DNA from: an uncultured Bacilli bacterium
Lineage (GTDB): Bacteria; Bacillota_I; Bacilli_A; RF39; UBA660
DNA length: 64,000 nucleotides
Direction: 5' to 3'
NCBI GenBank assembly: GCA_934087065.1
Contig: CAKOIS010000003.1
Coordinates: 1 to 64,000 of the forward strand
Shown here: positions 33,603 through 42,607 of the stretch, one piece after another
Layout: the number at the start of each line of letters is the position of its first letter
Numbering within the stretch: the first letter of the stretch is position 1
Position numbers and translations under genes: made by a program
The notes under the pieces: model-generated
What the model saw: the letters and a program-made list of their open reading frames with translations, nothing else
The model's database searches: none
Told to the model about the DNA's origin: nothing

Positions 33603-34700
33603 ATGAATAGCACAATATTTGATCAGATTAACTGGGGACCGTTAAAAGAATTTTTAGATGATGATGATATTACAGATATATCTTATTCTAATGGTGGAAG
33701 AGTGTGGCTTAAGAGTTTAAGTAAAGGTGTTATAAGTGTAGAAAGACCTGATATAAATAATGCTCTTATGGAAAAACTTGCGTTTCAGTGCTCGAACGTA
33801 ATGGGTAAAACATTCAATATGGCTAGTCCGTTTTTGGATGCTGAAAGTGCAGAATTGCGTCTTAACTTTGTGCATGATTCAATTGCTACAAATGGAATAG
33901 CTTGTGTTATTCGTAAAACCCCAGCTAAAATAAGACTTAATAAAGAAAAACTAATAAATGAACACTATGTAAGTTTACCAATGCATGACTTCTTGTTTAA
34001 ATGTGTTGAAGGACACTGTAACATTATAGTTAGTGGTGAAACTGGTAGTGGTAAAACAGAACTTGTTAAATATTTAGCAAGTCATACCAAAGAAAATGAA
34101 AAAATTATAACAATAGAAGATACTTTGGAACTTCACCTTGACAAGATATTTCCTCATAGAGATATTGTTGCAATGAAGACTAACAATATAGCAAGTTATA
34201 GTGATGTACTAGTTACCTGCATGAGACAAAACCCTAGATGGATATTATTGTCAGAGGTTCGTAGTGCAGAAGCTGTTACTGCGGTTAGAAACTCAATTTC
34301 AAGTGGACACAATATATTAAGTACAATTCACTCAGATAAAGCTAGTGGTATTCCAATGCGTTTATATAGCTTACTTGAAACAAACCTAGATGTTGATCAA
34401 TTCTTAAAAACAATACATAGATATATACACTTAGGTGTACATGTAAAAGGCTACATGAGTAAAAAGTATGGAAGATTCCAAAGAGAAATTGTTGAAGTAG
34501 CAGAGTTCTATGTAGATGATGATAATGAAGCAAGATGTAATGTACTTTACTCTAAAGGAATGGATGGAGTGGAAGTATATCATAATCCAAGTAAGAGATT
34601 ATTAGATTATTTGGATGCACAAGGTATTTATTTACCAAGAGAGACTTTTGTTAAAGAGAGTGAAACTTTAAAAGAAAGTGAAAATATAGAAATTATATAG
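33603..34700 (+). CDS. tadA: TadA/CpaF-type pilus ATPase
   Basis: A 365-residue secretion ATPase of the VirB11/TadA superfamily: Walker A SGETGSGKTE near residue 143, Asp box TIEDTLEL, Walker B ILLSEVRSAEA near 213, and His box LSTIHSD near 240. In Tad systems it powers both extension and retraction of the Flp pilus from the cytoplasmic side. Because this superfamily includes VirB11, and the neighbouring T4SS genes lack a VirB11, it may serve both machines; that is inference. AAAGGGAG supports the start, and tadB follows after 16 bases. Confidence 0.9.
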   Translation: MNSTIFDQINWGPLKEFLDDDDITDISYSNGGRVWLKSLSKGVISVERPDINNALMEKLAFQCSNVMGKTFNMASPFLDAESAELRLNFVHDSIATNGIACVIRKTPAKIRLNKEKLINEHYVSLPMHDFLFKCVEGHCNIIVSGETGSGKTELVKYLASHTKENEKIITIEDTLELHLDKIFPHRDIVAMKTNNIASYSDVLVTCMRQNPRWILLSEVRSAEAVTAVRNSISSGHNILSTIHSDKASGIPMRLYSLLETNLDVDQFLKTIHRYIHLGVHVKGYMSKKYGRFQREIVEVAEFYVDDDNEARCNVLYSKGMDGVEVYHNPSKRLLDYLDAQGIYLPRETFVKESETLKESENIEII

Positions 34701-34716
34701 ATTTAGGAGGTGACTT

Positions 34717-35616
34717 ATGTACTGGGAAATTGTTCTTATTCTTTTTATACTTCTATTTATGATTATTTATAGAAGAAGTAGTGGAGAGAAGTTTTATAAA
34801 TATATTTCTAGAAGTGTCCTAAATATTTATGACAAATATGCCCCTTATACATTTAAGATGGTAAGAGAGAAAACAAAACAGTTAGGTCAAGAATATACAC
34901 CTAGACAATATACTATTCAAGTAGCAATATTTGCAGGTGGAGCAGCTATAGTATCATATTTATACTTTTATAGCCTAATTATTTCAATATTTTATGCAAT
35001 TATAGCAGTTATGTTTATTCCTTATTTGGCATATCTAAGATGCAAAAAAGTTTACAGTGAATTTATATTTGAACAAATTCAAGTATATTCAACTAACGTT
35101 ATTATGGAATTTAATACAACGCAGTCTTTTGTCAAATCACTTGAAGGCGTAAGAGATAGTGGAGTACTTGAAGATCCAATATTAAGTGACGTTAACGAAA
35201 TGATTAGAATAGCTTATGCTAGTTCAACTATAGATGGTGCAATAGATTATATGAATAGTAAATATGACTATTATATTATTAGAAATATGCATCAGTTGTT
35301 CTTACAGATTACTAATGAGGGGGCAAAAGACTCAGGTGAAGCACTAGAAGGTATGATGCAGGACATAGATAGCTTAGTAGAAAATGTGTATAGAGATAGA
35401 ATGGATAGACAAAGCTTCCATACACATTTCTTAACATTCGGTGTAGCACTATATTTCTTAATTGCATTATTACAAATATTACTTAATAATGAAACGTACA
35501 TGGAGTTAATAAGCTTGTGGTATGTAAAAATACTATTACATGCAATTATAATAATAAATACGTATTTCTTAGTTAGTGGAGAAAAATATTATAATGAGGA
35601 TGTGGGCGCAGAATGA
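34717..35616 (+). CDS. tadB: TadB-like pilus membrane platform protein
   Basis: A 299-residue protein with an N-terminal membrane helix, a pair of helices around 68-105, and a pair near the C-terminus, around a cytoplasmic T2SSF-type helical domain (about 120-240, with the GEALEGMMQDIDSLVENVYRD segment). It should form the inner-membrane platform with TadC, next to the TadA ATPase. GGAGGTGA precedes the ATG. It overlaps tadC by 4 bases. Confidence 0.8.
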   Translation: MYWEIVLILFILLFMIIYRRSSGEKFYKYISRSVLNIYDKYAPYTFKMVREKTKQLGQEYTPRQYTIQVAIFAGGAAIVSYLYFYSLIISIFYAIIAVMFIPYLAYLRCKKVYSEFIFEQIQVYSTNVIMEFNTTQSFVKSLEGVRDSGVLEDPILSDVNEMIRIAYASSTIDGAIDYMNSKYDYYIIRNMHQLFLQITNEGAKDSGEALEGMMQDIDSLVENVYRDRMDRQSFHTHFLTFGVALYFLIALLQILLNNETYMELISLWYVKILLHAIIIINTYFLVSGEKYYNEDVGAE

Positions 35617-36413
35617 TGTGGGAATTATTGATAGTTGCAGCATTACTTATTATAATAATGCTAGCGCAAGGAAAAATTGATGGAAATAAATTTGTAAGAG
35701 ATAATGAAAAGTTGTTCTTGCTCTTAAAAGAAGATGATTATGACTTCTTAGTGATGGCTAAGTATGGTGATGGGGTAGATGCAAAGTTACTTTTTGAAAA
35801 GAGAATTAAAGATGCTCTTGTAATATTAGTTGGTGTATTCTTCTTTATGTTAATGATGACTAAAAAGTTGTCATTCTTAAACTTAATTATATGTTTTGCA
35901 GTAAGTTATTTCATTTTTAAAAGTGGATACTCTAACTTAAAAGCATATTATAAAAAACACTTACATGAAATAGATTTATTACTTCCATATTATTTAAAGA
36001 GTTTGGAAATACTAATTCAACACTATACAGTACCAGTTGCTTTAAGTAAAAGTATTGATACAGCACCAAGTATATTTAGAGAAGGTTTAAGAGAATTAAC
36101 GGGTAAAATTAATGCAGGTGACTCTAGTATTGACCCGTATATGGACTTTGCTATAAAGTATCCAGTAAGAGACTCAATGAGAATGATGAGACTTTTATAT
36201 AGACTTGGTTTAGGTGATCAAGAAAGAAAACAAGAACAATTAATAGTATTCTCTAGAACAATATCTAACTTACAAGCTAAAAGTAGGGAAACTAAATATA
36301 AAGAAAGACTTGAAAGAATGGAAAAGAAAACTATGGTTATGTTATCAACTACTGGTGTTGGTGTAATGTTAGTATTACTTCTTTCAATTCTAAGAACATT
36401 TACAAATATGTAA
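35613..36413 (+). CDS. tadC: TadC-like pilus membrane platform protein
   Basis: A 266-residue paralog of TadB: an N-terminal helix, two helices at about 70-110, a cytoplasmic T2SSF domain with YLKSLEILIQHYTVPVALSKS, and a final membrane helix. The pair TadB-TadC is the usual platform of Tad systems. Its stop is at the start of a terminator, so the pilin gene downstream is transcribed separately. Confidence 0.8.
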   Translation: MMWELLIVAALLIIIMLAQGKIDGNKFVRDNEKLFLLLKEDDYDFLVMAKYGDGVDAKLLFEKRIKDALVILVGVFFFMLMMTKKLSFLNLIICFAVSYFIFKSGYSNLKAYYKKHLHEIDLLLPYYLKSLEILIQHYTVPVALSKSIDTAPSIFREGLRELTGKINAGDSSIDPYMDFAIKYPVRDSMRMMRLLYRLGLGDQERKQEQLIVFSRTISNLQAKSRETKYKERLERMEKKTMVMLSTTGVGVMLVLLLSILRTFTNM

Positions 36414-36437
36414 GCACGTTTTGTGCTTTTTTCTTTT
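36412..36437 (+). terminator. Terminator after tadC
   Basis: AAGCAC/GTGCTT around GTTTT, followed by a T-rich run. Confidence 0.75.
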
Positions 36438-36547
36438 AAAAAAATCTAAGTTTGGTGTAAAAATATCTTGAAAGTCCCTTGAAAATTGCACTTTTTTCTT
36501 TAAATATTATTTATTTTATACATTATGTAAAATTTTACAAAAAAATC

Positions 36548-36576
36548 TTGATAAACACTTAAAAATCAAGTATAAT
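36548..36576 (+). promoter_or_regulatory. Strong promoter of the pilin gene, with operator-like repeat
   Basis: TTGATA and a perfect TATAAT are separated by exactly 17 bases. CTTGAT (36547-36552) and ATCAAG (36565-36570) form an inverted repeat over the -35 box and spacer, suggesting a repressor or activator site. GAGGAGGAG follows as ribosome site. Confidence 0.85.
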
Positions 36577-36605
36577 AATAAGTGTAATATAGAGGAGGAG
36601 ATAAG

Positions 36606-36857
36606 ATGAAAGAAGCTACTGGTGAATTAAATATGACTGTTATCACAGTTGTTGCTATTGCTGCAATTGCTGGATTATTCTATGCATTCGTTTGGCCTAT
36701 GATTCAAAGAAGTATCGTTCAAAATACTTGTAATACTATGGGTAATAACTGGACTGCATCAGAAACTACAAACGGACAAGTTACTGCTGGTTGTCAAGCA
36801 GCGAAAAGTGATAATGCTGGTGGAACAAGTTGGCAATGTTGTCCACCTACAAACTAA
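36606..36857 (+). CDS. Putative major pilin (Flp-like)
   Basis: An 83-residue protein with a short N-terminus (MKEATGELN), one hydrophobic helix (about 10-30, ITVVAIAAIAGLFYAFVWPM) and a small polar C-terminal part ending in a cysteine pair (WQCCPPTN). Size, position after tadC and a strong private promoter all fit the major pilin. The classical Flp processing motif with Glu-Tyr is not present; cleavage after Gly6 (ATG/E) is possible. The same M-K/R-E-A-x-G start occurs in the next protein. No prepilin peptidase gene is seen in the window. Confidence 0.65.
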   Translation: MKEATGELNMTVITVVAIAAIAGLFYAFVWPMIQRSIVQNTCNTMGNNWTASETTNGQVTAGCQAAKSDNAGGTSWQCCPPTN

Positions 36858-36876
36858 TTGGAAAGAAGGTTAATGT

Positions 36877-37338
36877 ATGAGAGAAGCATTTGGTGGTTCA
36901 TGGTTACTTGGTTTCGTGGCACTATTCATAGTGCTTTTTTCTGCATACCTAGCAGTTTCTATTAATTATACTAAAGCTTTTAAAGCTAAAAATAAAATAG
37001 TTAGTATTATTGAAGAAAATGAAGGGTTTTCTACTTCTACTGGAAACGTTGCTACTAAAACAGATAACGATTTACAGAATAGTAGTAGAACAGAAGATAA
37101 AGTTTATTATTATTTAAAGAAAGCAGGTTTTGCACTTGATACAGCTAGTTTAAGAGGAAGATGTCCTAATGGAGATGACCCTTATACTGGGGGATATTGT
37201 GTACAAAAGATGTATACTAGCCAAGGAGCTTACTATAAAGTAACTACCTTTGTTAAACTAGAAATACCTGTTATATGGGTGAATATTACTGTACCTGTTA
37301 AAGGAGAAACTAAAGTATTATATTATACTAGAGACTAA
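36877..37338 (+). CDS. TadE-like minor pilin
   Basis: A 153-residue protein starting MREAFGGSWLLG, with one N-terminal hydrophobic helix (about 8-30) and a roughly 120-residue extracellular domain holding two cysteines (RGRCPNGDDPYTGGYC). The start resembles the major pilin, suggesting processing by the same peptidase. It is 19 bases after the pilin gene, with AAGAAGG before its ATG. Best seen as a minor pseudopilin. Confidence 0.6.
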   Translation: MREAFGGSWLLGFVALFIVLFSAYLAVSINYTKAFKAKNKIVSIIEENEGFSTSTGNVATKTDNDLQNSSRTEDKVYYYLKKAGFALDTASLRGRCPNGDDPYTGGYCVQKMYTSQGAYYKVTTFVKLEIPVIWVNITVPVKGETKVLYYTRD

Positions 37339-37349
37339 GGAGAAGACAT

Positions 37350-38333
37350 ATGAACGTAATAATAGCTAATAAATATAAAGAAATGTTAATGAACCTTGAT
37401 ATAGAAGTTATTAAGTCTATTGAGGGAGAGTTTGATGTAGATGAAATTATAAACAATTTTACTAATTTCTATTTTGATAGAATGATTTTAGATATTACTG
37501 CCATTAAAGATTATCAAGACTTAGATAACTTACAAAAGTTAAGTATAAATTTTGACATGAATAAAGTTATACTTTTACTTGATAATAGTGAAGAAAGTAA
37601 TACTAAGAGTTATTTGTCAAAACTAATTAGTATGGGCATTTATAATTTTACTAGAAATGTAGATGGTATTAAGTATTTACTTGATAATCCTAATACATAT
37701 AGGGATGTGGCACATTTACATTCAGTAAACGAAACATCTATTGGTGAAGATGGAATAAGTAGTGTTACTAGAATAATAGGAGTGAAGTCTTTAACAGATG
37801 GGGCTGGTGCTACAACACTAGTTTATCTAATGAAAAAACATTTAGAAAGTAATTACAGTGTATGTGCACTTGAAGTTGATAGAAGAGACTTTGTGTATTT
37901 TGATTCAAAAGATATGGAAAGTACTACTGGTGTAGATTTAGCTAAAGAAATAATGAAGAAAAGAGACTATAACGTAGTTTTAGTTGACTTAAATGGTTTT
38001 AGTGACCCAGAGGTATGTAATGAAGTACTTTATTTAGTAGAGCCATCTACAATTAAGTTAAATAAATTACTAATGAAAGATAGACATGCTTTTGAGAAAA
38101 CTAAAAATGGTAAAGTTGTTTTAGTTAAGAGTAATATCAGTGATGGAGAAATTACTGAGTTTGAATACGAAACAAAGTGTAAAGTATTTTATAACTTACC
38201 TAATATTGATGAAAGAAAAGAAGTTAGTAAAGATATAAATGGTTTGCTTGCTAAATTAGGCTTTATTAAGCAAAGTACAGGGATTAGTAGTGATGATAGT
38301 AAAGGTAAATTACTAGGAATGTTTAAGTTTTAA
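37350..38333 (+). CDS. CpaE/TadZ-like localisation ATPase
   Basis: A 327-residue protein. Residues 1-120 look like a receiver-type alpha/beta domain without clear phosphorylation residues; from about 145 there is a ParA/MinD-like domain whose P-loop is degenerate (VKSLTDGAGATTLVYLMKKH), followed by NVVLVDLNGFSD. CpaE/TadZ proteins place Tad pili at the cell pole or membrane. The usual lysines of the deviant Walker A are lacking, so ATP hydrolysis may be lost. AAGGAGAAG precedes the start. It ends the pilus half of the region. Confidence 0.7.
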   Translation: MNVIIANKYKEMLMNLDIEVIKSIEGEFDVDEIINNFTNFYFDRMILDITAIKDYQDLDNLQKLSINFDMNKVILLLDNSEESNTKSYLSKLISMGIYNFTRNVDGIKYLLDNPNTYRDVAHLHSVNETSIGEDGISSVTRIIGVKSLTDGAGATTLVYLMKKHLESNYSVCALEVDRRDFVYFDSKDMESTTGVDLAKEIMKKRDYNVVLVDLNGFSDPEVCNEVLYLVEPSTIKLNKLLMKDRHAFEKTKNGKVVLVKSNISDGEITEFEYETKCKVFYNLPNIDERKEVSKDINGLLAKLGFIKQSTGISSDDSKGKLLGMFKF

Positions 38334-38353
38334 TGTAAACTTAACAAAAACAT

Positions 38354-38382
38354 TTGACATTATTAGTATTTTATATTAAAAT
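38354..38382 (+). promoter_or_regulatory. Promoter of the first VirB2-like gene
   Basis: A perfect TTGACA, a 17-base spacer and TAAAAT, 24 bases before the gene. It marks the start of the T4SS half as its own transcript. Confidence 0.85.
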
Positions 38383-38406
38383 AATTATCAGAAAGAGGGA
38401 AGAAAT

Positions 38407-38769
38407 ATGAATTATTTATTTTTATTAGAAACATCTAGTGATATGTGTGCTAAAACTACAGCAATATGGACAATATTCGGATATATTATCTGGGCTATAA
38501 AAGTTGTTGTACCTTTATTATTAATAGTATCAGGTATGATAGTTATGGCTAAAGCTGTTATGAGTAAGGAAGAAAAAGAGATTAAGAGTGCTCAACAACA
38601 TTTAATTAAAAAAGTTATTGCTGCTGTTATAGTTTACTTAATTATCACATTAACTGGCGTAATTGTAAGTTTAGTTGGTGGACCAGACTGGAATAATGCT
38701 TGTTACAATTGTGTTTTCCATCCATTTGGAGAAAATTGTGGTATCATAACTAAAGATACTGATTTATAA
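38407..38769 (+). CDS. VirB2/TrbC-like T4SS pilin
   Basis: A 120-residue protein with two hydrophobic helices (about 20-50 and 70-93) separated by a short charged loop (SKEEKEIKSAQQHLIKK), the layout of VirB2-type subunits, and a Cys-containing C-terminal tail (ACYNCVFHPFGENCG). It has its own promoter and its own terminator, as expected for an abundant subunit. The family call rests on topology and on the VirB4/VirB6-like genes downstream, not on strong sequence identity. Confidence 0.6.
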   Translation: MNYLFLLETSSDMCAKTTAIWTIFGYIIWAIKVVVPLLLIVSGMIVMAKAVMSKEEKEIKSAQQHLIKKVIAAVIVYLIITLTGVIVSLVGGPDWNNACYNCVFHPFGENCGIITKDTDL

Positions 38770-38784
38770 CTAATTTTACAAATT

Positions 38785-38808
38785 AGCACTTTTATAAGTG
38801 CTTTTTTT
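38785..38808 (+). terminator. Terminator of the VirB2-like gene
   Basis: AGCACTT/AAGTGCT stem with a TTAT loop and seven T residues. Confidence 0.9.
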
Positions 38809-38809
38809 A

Positions 38810-38818
38810 TGATATAAT
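38810..38818 (+). promoter_or_regulatory. Extended -10 promoter of the T4SS operon
   Basis: TGATATAAT gives an extended -10 with a perfect TATAAT, directly after the terminator and 27 bases before the next start. No good -35 box. Confidence 0.6.
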
Positions 38819-38844
38819 GTTAAGTAGTGGGAGTGTGACTAGCT

Positions 38845-40263
38845 ATGAAAAAATATTTTAAATATTTATTAATTAGTATTTTCAGTTTTATTTGTTTGAC
38901 AAATATTTTAAATGCCGAAACTTTAGAGTGTAGATATGCTTTTGAAGCAAACGGCAATAATGATGGAAAAAACGCATCAAAGATCAGACTTAAGTTTGAT
39001 GTAAACACTTCTAATCAAACTTATACTGTTCAAGGAAGAGATGATGCTAATTTTGATCAATATAAAAATATGACTTATTGGAAACAAAGTTATAATGAAG
39101 GTAAAGATGGAACGAATAATTCATATACACCTTCATCTTACAAAGATGATAATAATTTAGTAAAAGTAGCTTCTGGTAACTCTTTTTATTATGTTGTGTT
39201 TGGTACTAATAAACCGGGCATTATTGATACGACTGGATACATTGGCTCGATACCTGTCAATGGAGTACCTACTTATCAAGAATTATTTTCAAATGGTGTG
39301 AAATGTCCAAACCTTAGAGTCAGTTTAGATCACAATTATGAAGAAAATGGAAAAATTAAAGGCACAGATATTTTTAGAGCTAAAGTTAATAAAGTAATGT
39401 ATGATTTTGCTGTTATTTATACTAGTGTAGGAAATGTTGGAATGACACAAATAACTAGTTCGGGAGAAAGTATCACGGGCGATCAAGACAACACCAATAA
39501 TAAAACAACTTATAGAGCAGCTATAGATAGTACTTCACTTGCTAATTTATATGCATTTCAACAAACTACTGTGTCTGAAATTAACATTATAACAACAGCT
39601 TATAGTGATGGTAAATATCATATTAAAATGAATGAAAGCTGTTCTTCAGGAAATAATTGTTATGTTAATGAAAGTGATGACATTGTATGGAGTAATGGAA
39701 GTTATGTTATTTTTAAAGAAGACTGGAATTCTTTAAAAGCTAAAATGCCTTTTGATTCTGGTAAAACAGGGCAACAGAGCGTTAGTTTATACATAACTCC
39801 AGTTCAAACAGGAGGGTTCGGTAATTATAGATATTATTATTCTGTGACAGCTAATGGAAATAGTAATAAAGAAGGTGTTACGAATACAGCGGAATCTTCG
39901 GAAGCTAATGGAAATTATGATATGGACACTGATCCTAAATTTAAAGTTATTGATAAAGTAGTAAGTTCAAATTTAGGAAGTTGTGTTAATTATTTAGGAG
40001 AGGCAAGTAACCCTAATTCTGTAGCTGGATACTTACAAAAAGCATTTGATATAATAAAAATTTTAGCAATTGTGTTAACAATTGTATTCAGTATGATAGA
40101 TTTTAGTGGCACTATAACTAGTGATAAAACAGATATTAAAAAAACTGGATTAAAATTTGCTAAAAGATTAATAGCTGTGTTAATATTGTTACTTTTACCT
40201 ACGTTTATAGATATGATTGGAAACATAATTGGAATTACTGATATTCTATGTGGTATTAAGTAG
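38845..40263 (+). CDS. Secreted domain fused to a VirB2-like membrane pair
   Basis: A 472-residue protein with a signal peptide (LLISIFSFICLTNILNA), a beta-rich extracellular domain of about 350 residues with several cysteines, and at the C-terminus two hydrophobic helices (AFDIIKILAIVLTIVFSMIDF and AVLILLLLPTFIDMIGNIIGI) separated by a short charged loop. The C-terminal part has the same layout as the VirB2-like protein just upstream. It may be a surface-exposed pilin-like subunit or adhesin of the secretion machine. It starts the operon of VirB6-, VirB3- and VirB4-like genes. Confidence 0.55.
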   Translation: MKKYFKYLLISIFSFICLTNILNAETLECRYAFEANGNNDGKNASKIRLKFDVNTSNQTYTVQGRDDANFDQYKNMTYWKQSYNEGKDGTNNSYTPSSYKDDNNLVKVASGNSFYYVVFGTNKPGIIDTTGYIGSIPVNGVPTYQELFSNGVKCPNLRVSLDHNYEENGKIKGTDIFRAKVNKVMYDFAVIYTSVGNVGMTQITSSGESITGDQDNTNNKTTYRAAIDSTSLANLYAFQQTTVSEINIITTAYSDGKYHIKMNESCSSGNNCYVNESDDIVWSNGSYVIFKEDWNSLKAKMPFDSGKTGQQSVSLYITPVQTGGFGNYRYYYSVTANGNSNKEGVTNTAESSEANGNYDMDTDPKFKVIDKVVSSNLGSCVNYLGEASNPNSVAGYLQKAFDIIKILAIVLTIVFSMIDFSGTITSDKTDIKKTGLKFAKRLIAVLILLLLPTFIDMIGNIIGITDILCGIK

Positions 40264-40275
40264 GAAGGAGAATAT

Positions 40276-42267
40276 ATGAAAAAAATATTATTAAATGGGT
40301 TTAGCTCGCTTGGATTTGCAATACCAATTTTGTACGAAATATTTGTATTAATAGATTCTTGGATTTATGCTTTAGCAGCATTTGCAATGCAAGCTTTCTT
40401 TGCTATAGCAAAATTGCAACTTTCAACGGAAAATATAAATGATATATCATATATAACTTCTAGAATAATGTTATTATGTGGAGTATATGCTTTATTTAAG
40501 TTATCTATAACTTTAATAAACTGTATAATAGATCCTAATAAAATAGAAAAATCAGGAAAAAGCGGAACTAAGATTGTTCAAAGAATCGTAATTGCTGTTG
40601 TTTTATTAGCTTCAAGTAAATTTATTTTTGACGAGTTATTTGCATTTCAAAATGTCGTAATAGATAGTAATGTAATTCCTAAAATTATTTATGGGGATGC
40701 CAACTATAATGATGAAAATGACGGGGATATGGCTTTAACAAGTAAGAAATTTGTTAATAGTGTATTCGTTACATTATTTGAGAATAATACAGCAGAAACT
40801 TCACCATCTGAAGCTGCAAAAACGGCAAAAAATAGAGTTTTACAAGGTGAATCAATATTACTATTGTCTCCTTATGCGTATGATGCTGGGTTCCATTACA
40901 TTCCATTTGTAACTGGAATTGTTGGAATTTTACTTTGCTATTACTTCATTGCGTTTGCATTTGAACTTGGAACTAGGATAATAAAATTATTTGTTTTACA
41001 GGTTATTTCACCTATACCAATTATCATGAGTATTGATCCTTCTAGCAAGAGTGATAAGCTAGTTAATTTTGCTAAATTATATGGTGGCATTTATCTAAAT
41101 GTTTTTGTAAGAATTTTAACTGTTTATGTTGCATTTGTGGCATTAAATTTAGTCACTTCAGTATTTGATGGAATAAACTGGTTAGCTAAAATTCTATTAA
41201 TTATCGGAGTATTCCATGCTGCTAAAGAACTTCCTAAATTAATTGAAGATGCTTTAGGAATTAAATTAGGTTTAGGAGATGCTGGAAAAGGCTTTGGTGC
41301 AGTACTAAAAGGTACTATTGCTGGAGGAGCTGGACTTGTAGGCGGAGCAATTGCAGGTGGAATATCAGGTGGTGCTGGAGGTGCCTTAAGTGGAGCTTTT
41401 TCAGGTCTTACTACCGGTGTTACAAAAGGTGCTGCTGCTAAAAATGCTGTTGGTGTAATTGGCGCAAGTACTGGTGCAATAAAAGGTGGCTTTGGAATGG
41501 GTGCTAGAGTTGCTGGTGCCGGTGGACTTGGTGCATTCATGGTAGGAGGAGTTGAAAACTTCTTTGGTGGTAAAGGAAGAGATGCGGCTACTATTTCTAA
41601 ATTTGATGAAGATATAAAGGATACAGACAAAGCTATAAATAATATTAAAAAGAATATGGATATTTCTAATAAAGGAAACGATATGAGAAATAACATTGAA
41701 AATGTAATGAACAGAAATTATGAAAGAACGCATGGTACTTTAGAAGATATGCTTTCAAATAATAGTGATATTCAGAGTATTCAGGAAAGAATAGCAAATG
41801 CTCAAAATGATACAGATAGAAGTGTCGCAATGAGTGAGCTTGCTAACAAACGTAACGAATTAACTAATGAATATAATTCTCAAAAAGATGCTTACTTTAG
41901 TAGTCAATTAAATATGGCTGATCCAAACTTCAATGGACCTATTGGTCAAGATACTGCTGAATTAAGACAACTTATCAATGATTATAATGATTATGTTGAT
42001 AAAAATGGCTTAACAGATAGAAAGATTACTGATTTATCTTCTCTTAGCAAGTCTAAACAAGAATATGAGAAAGTTACTAAAGCTTATGAAAATGATATTA
42101 AAAAGAATGAAACTAAAAAGAAAAATATTGAAAAGAGTAAAAGCGATTTTGTTGATGCTGAAAAAAATCCAGGTTACAATAGAAGAAATAATAGGGATTC
42201 TAAACCTCAATATAGTTCTCGTAATGTAAACAACAATAACAATACTAATGGTGGCAACACTAATTAA
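40276..42267 (+). CDS. VirB6/TrbL-like T4SS channel protein
   Basis: A 663-residue protein. Residues 1 to about 335 contain six to seven membrane segments (for example SLGFAIPILYEIFVLIDSW and YIPFVTGIVGILLCYYFIAFAF), then a Gly/Ala-rich stretch (about 335-430) and a hydrophilic, coiled-coil C-terminal third ending in an Asn-rich tail. This is the usual plan of VirB6/TrbL polytopic channel subunits in Gram-positive T4SS. AGGAAGGAG precedes the ATG. A long antisense frame over the Gly/Ala region is a composition artefact. Confidence 0.7.
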   Translation: MKKILLNGFSSLGFAIPILYEIFVLIDSWIYALAAFAMQAFFAIAKLQLSTENINDISYITSRIMLLCGVYALFKLSITLINCIIDPNKIEKSGKSGTKIVQRIVIAVVLLASSKFIFDELFAFQNVVIDSNVIPKIIYGDANYNDENDGDMALTSKKFVNSVFVTLFENNTAETSPSEAAKTAKNRVLQGESILLLSPYAYDAGFHYIPFVTGIVGILLCYYFIAFAFELGTRIIKLFVLQVISPIPIIMSIDPSSKSDKLVNFAKLYGGIYLNVFVRILTVYVAFVALNLVTSVFDGINWLAKILLIIGVFHAAKELPKLIEDALGIKLGLGDAGKGFGAVLKGTIAGGAGLVGGAIAGGISGGAGGALSGAFSGLTTGVTKGAAAKNAVGVIGASTGAIKGGFGMGARVAGAGGLGAFMVGGVENFFGGKGRDAATISKFDEDIKDTDKAINNIKKNMDISNKGNDMRNNIENVMNRNYERTHGTLEDMLSNNSDIQSIQERIANAQNDTDRSVAMSELANKRNELTNEYNSQKDAYFSSQLNMADPNFNGPIGQDTAELRQLINDYNDYVDKNGLTDRKITDLSSLSKSKQEYEKVTKAYENDIKKNETKKKNIEKSKSDFVDAEKNPGYNRRNNRDSKPQYSSRNVNNNNNTNGGNTN

Positions 42268-42289
42268 ATAAAGGAAAGGAAGAAAGAAT

Positions 42290-42607
42290 ATGAACAATAT
42301 GTATATTATACCTGCTAATAGTAAAAATGGTAAGCTTATATTTAACATATTTAGAGGTATTGATTTAGTGGTATTCTTGTGTGGTGTGGGAGTAAGTTTA
42401 CTATTATTTGTAGCAATACAAACTACTACGATGGCTACAACAATAATAAAGATACTACCAATAAGTGTGTGTACTTTCTTGGTAGTACCTGTACCATTTT
42501 ATCATAATGTAATGTGTTTTATAAAAGAGTTATACTTGTTTTTAGCAAATAGAAGAGTATATTATTGGAAAGGATGGTGTGTTAGAAGTGAGTACAGTGA
42601 GAAGTAA
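42290..42607 (+). CDS. PrgI/VirB3-like T4SS protein
   Basis: A 105-residue protein with two adjacent membrane helices (about 27-70) and a conserved-looking N-terminus (YIIPANSKNGKLIFNIFRGID). Size and topology match the PrgI/VirB3 group, which binds the VirB4 ATPase to the membrane. It lies between the VirB6-like and VirB4-like genes, its usual place, and overlaps the next gene by about 29 bases. AAAGGAAGG supports the start. Confidence 0.7.
   Translation: MNNMYIIPANSKNGKLIFNIFRGIDLVVFLCGVGVSLLLFVAIQTTTMATTIIKILPISVCTFLVVPVPFYHNVMCFIKELYLFLANRRVYYWKGWCVRSEYSEK

Noticed and set aside
41124..41696. 190-residue minus-strand ORF rich in Pro and Ala
   Set aside because: It is the antisense of the Gly/Ala-rich part of the VirB6-like gene; no ribosome site and no family resemblance.
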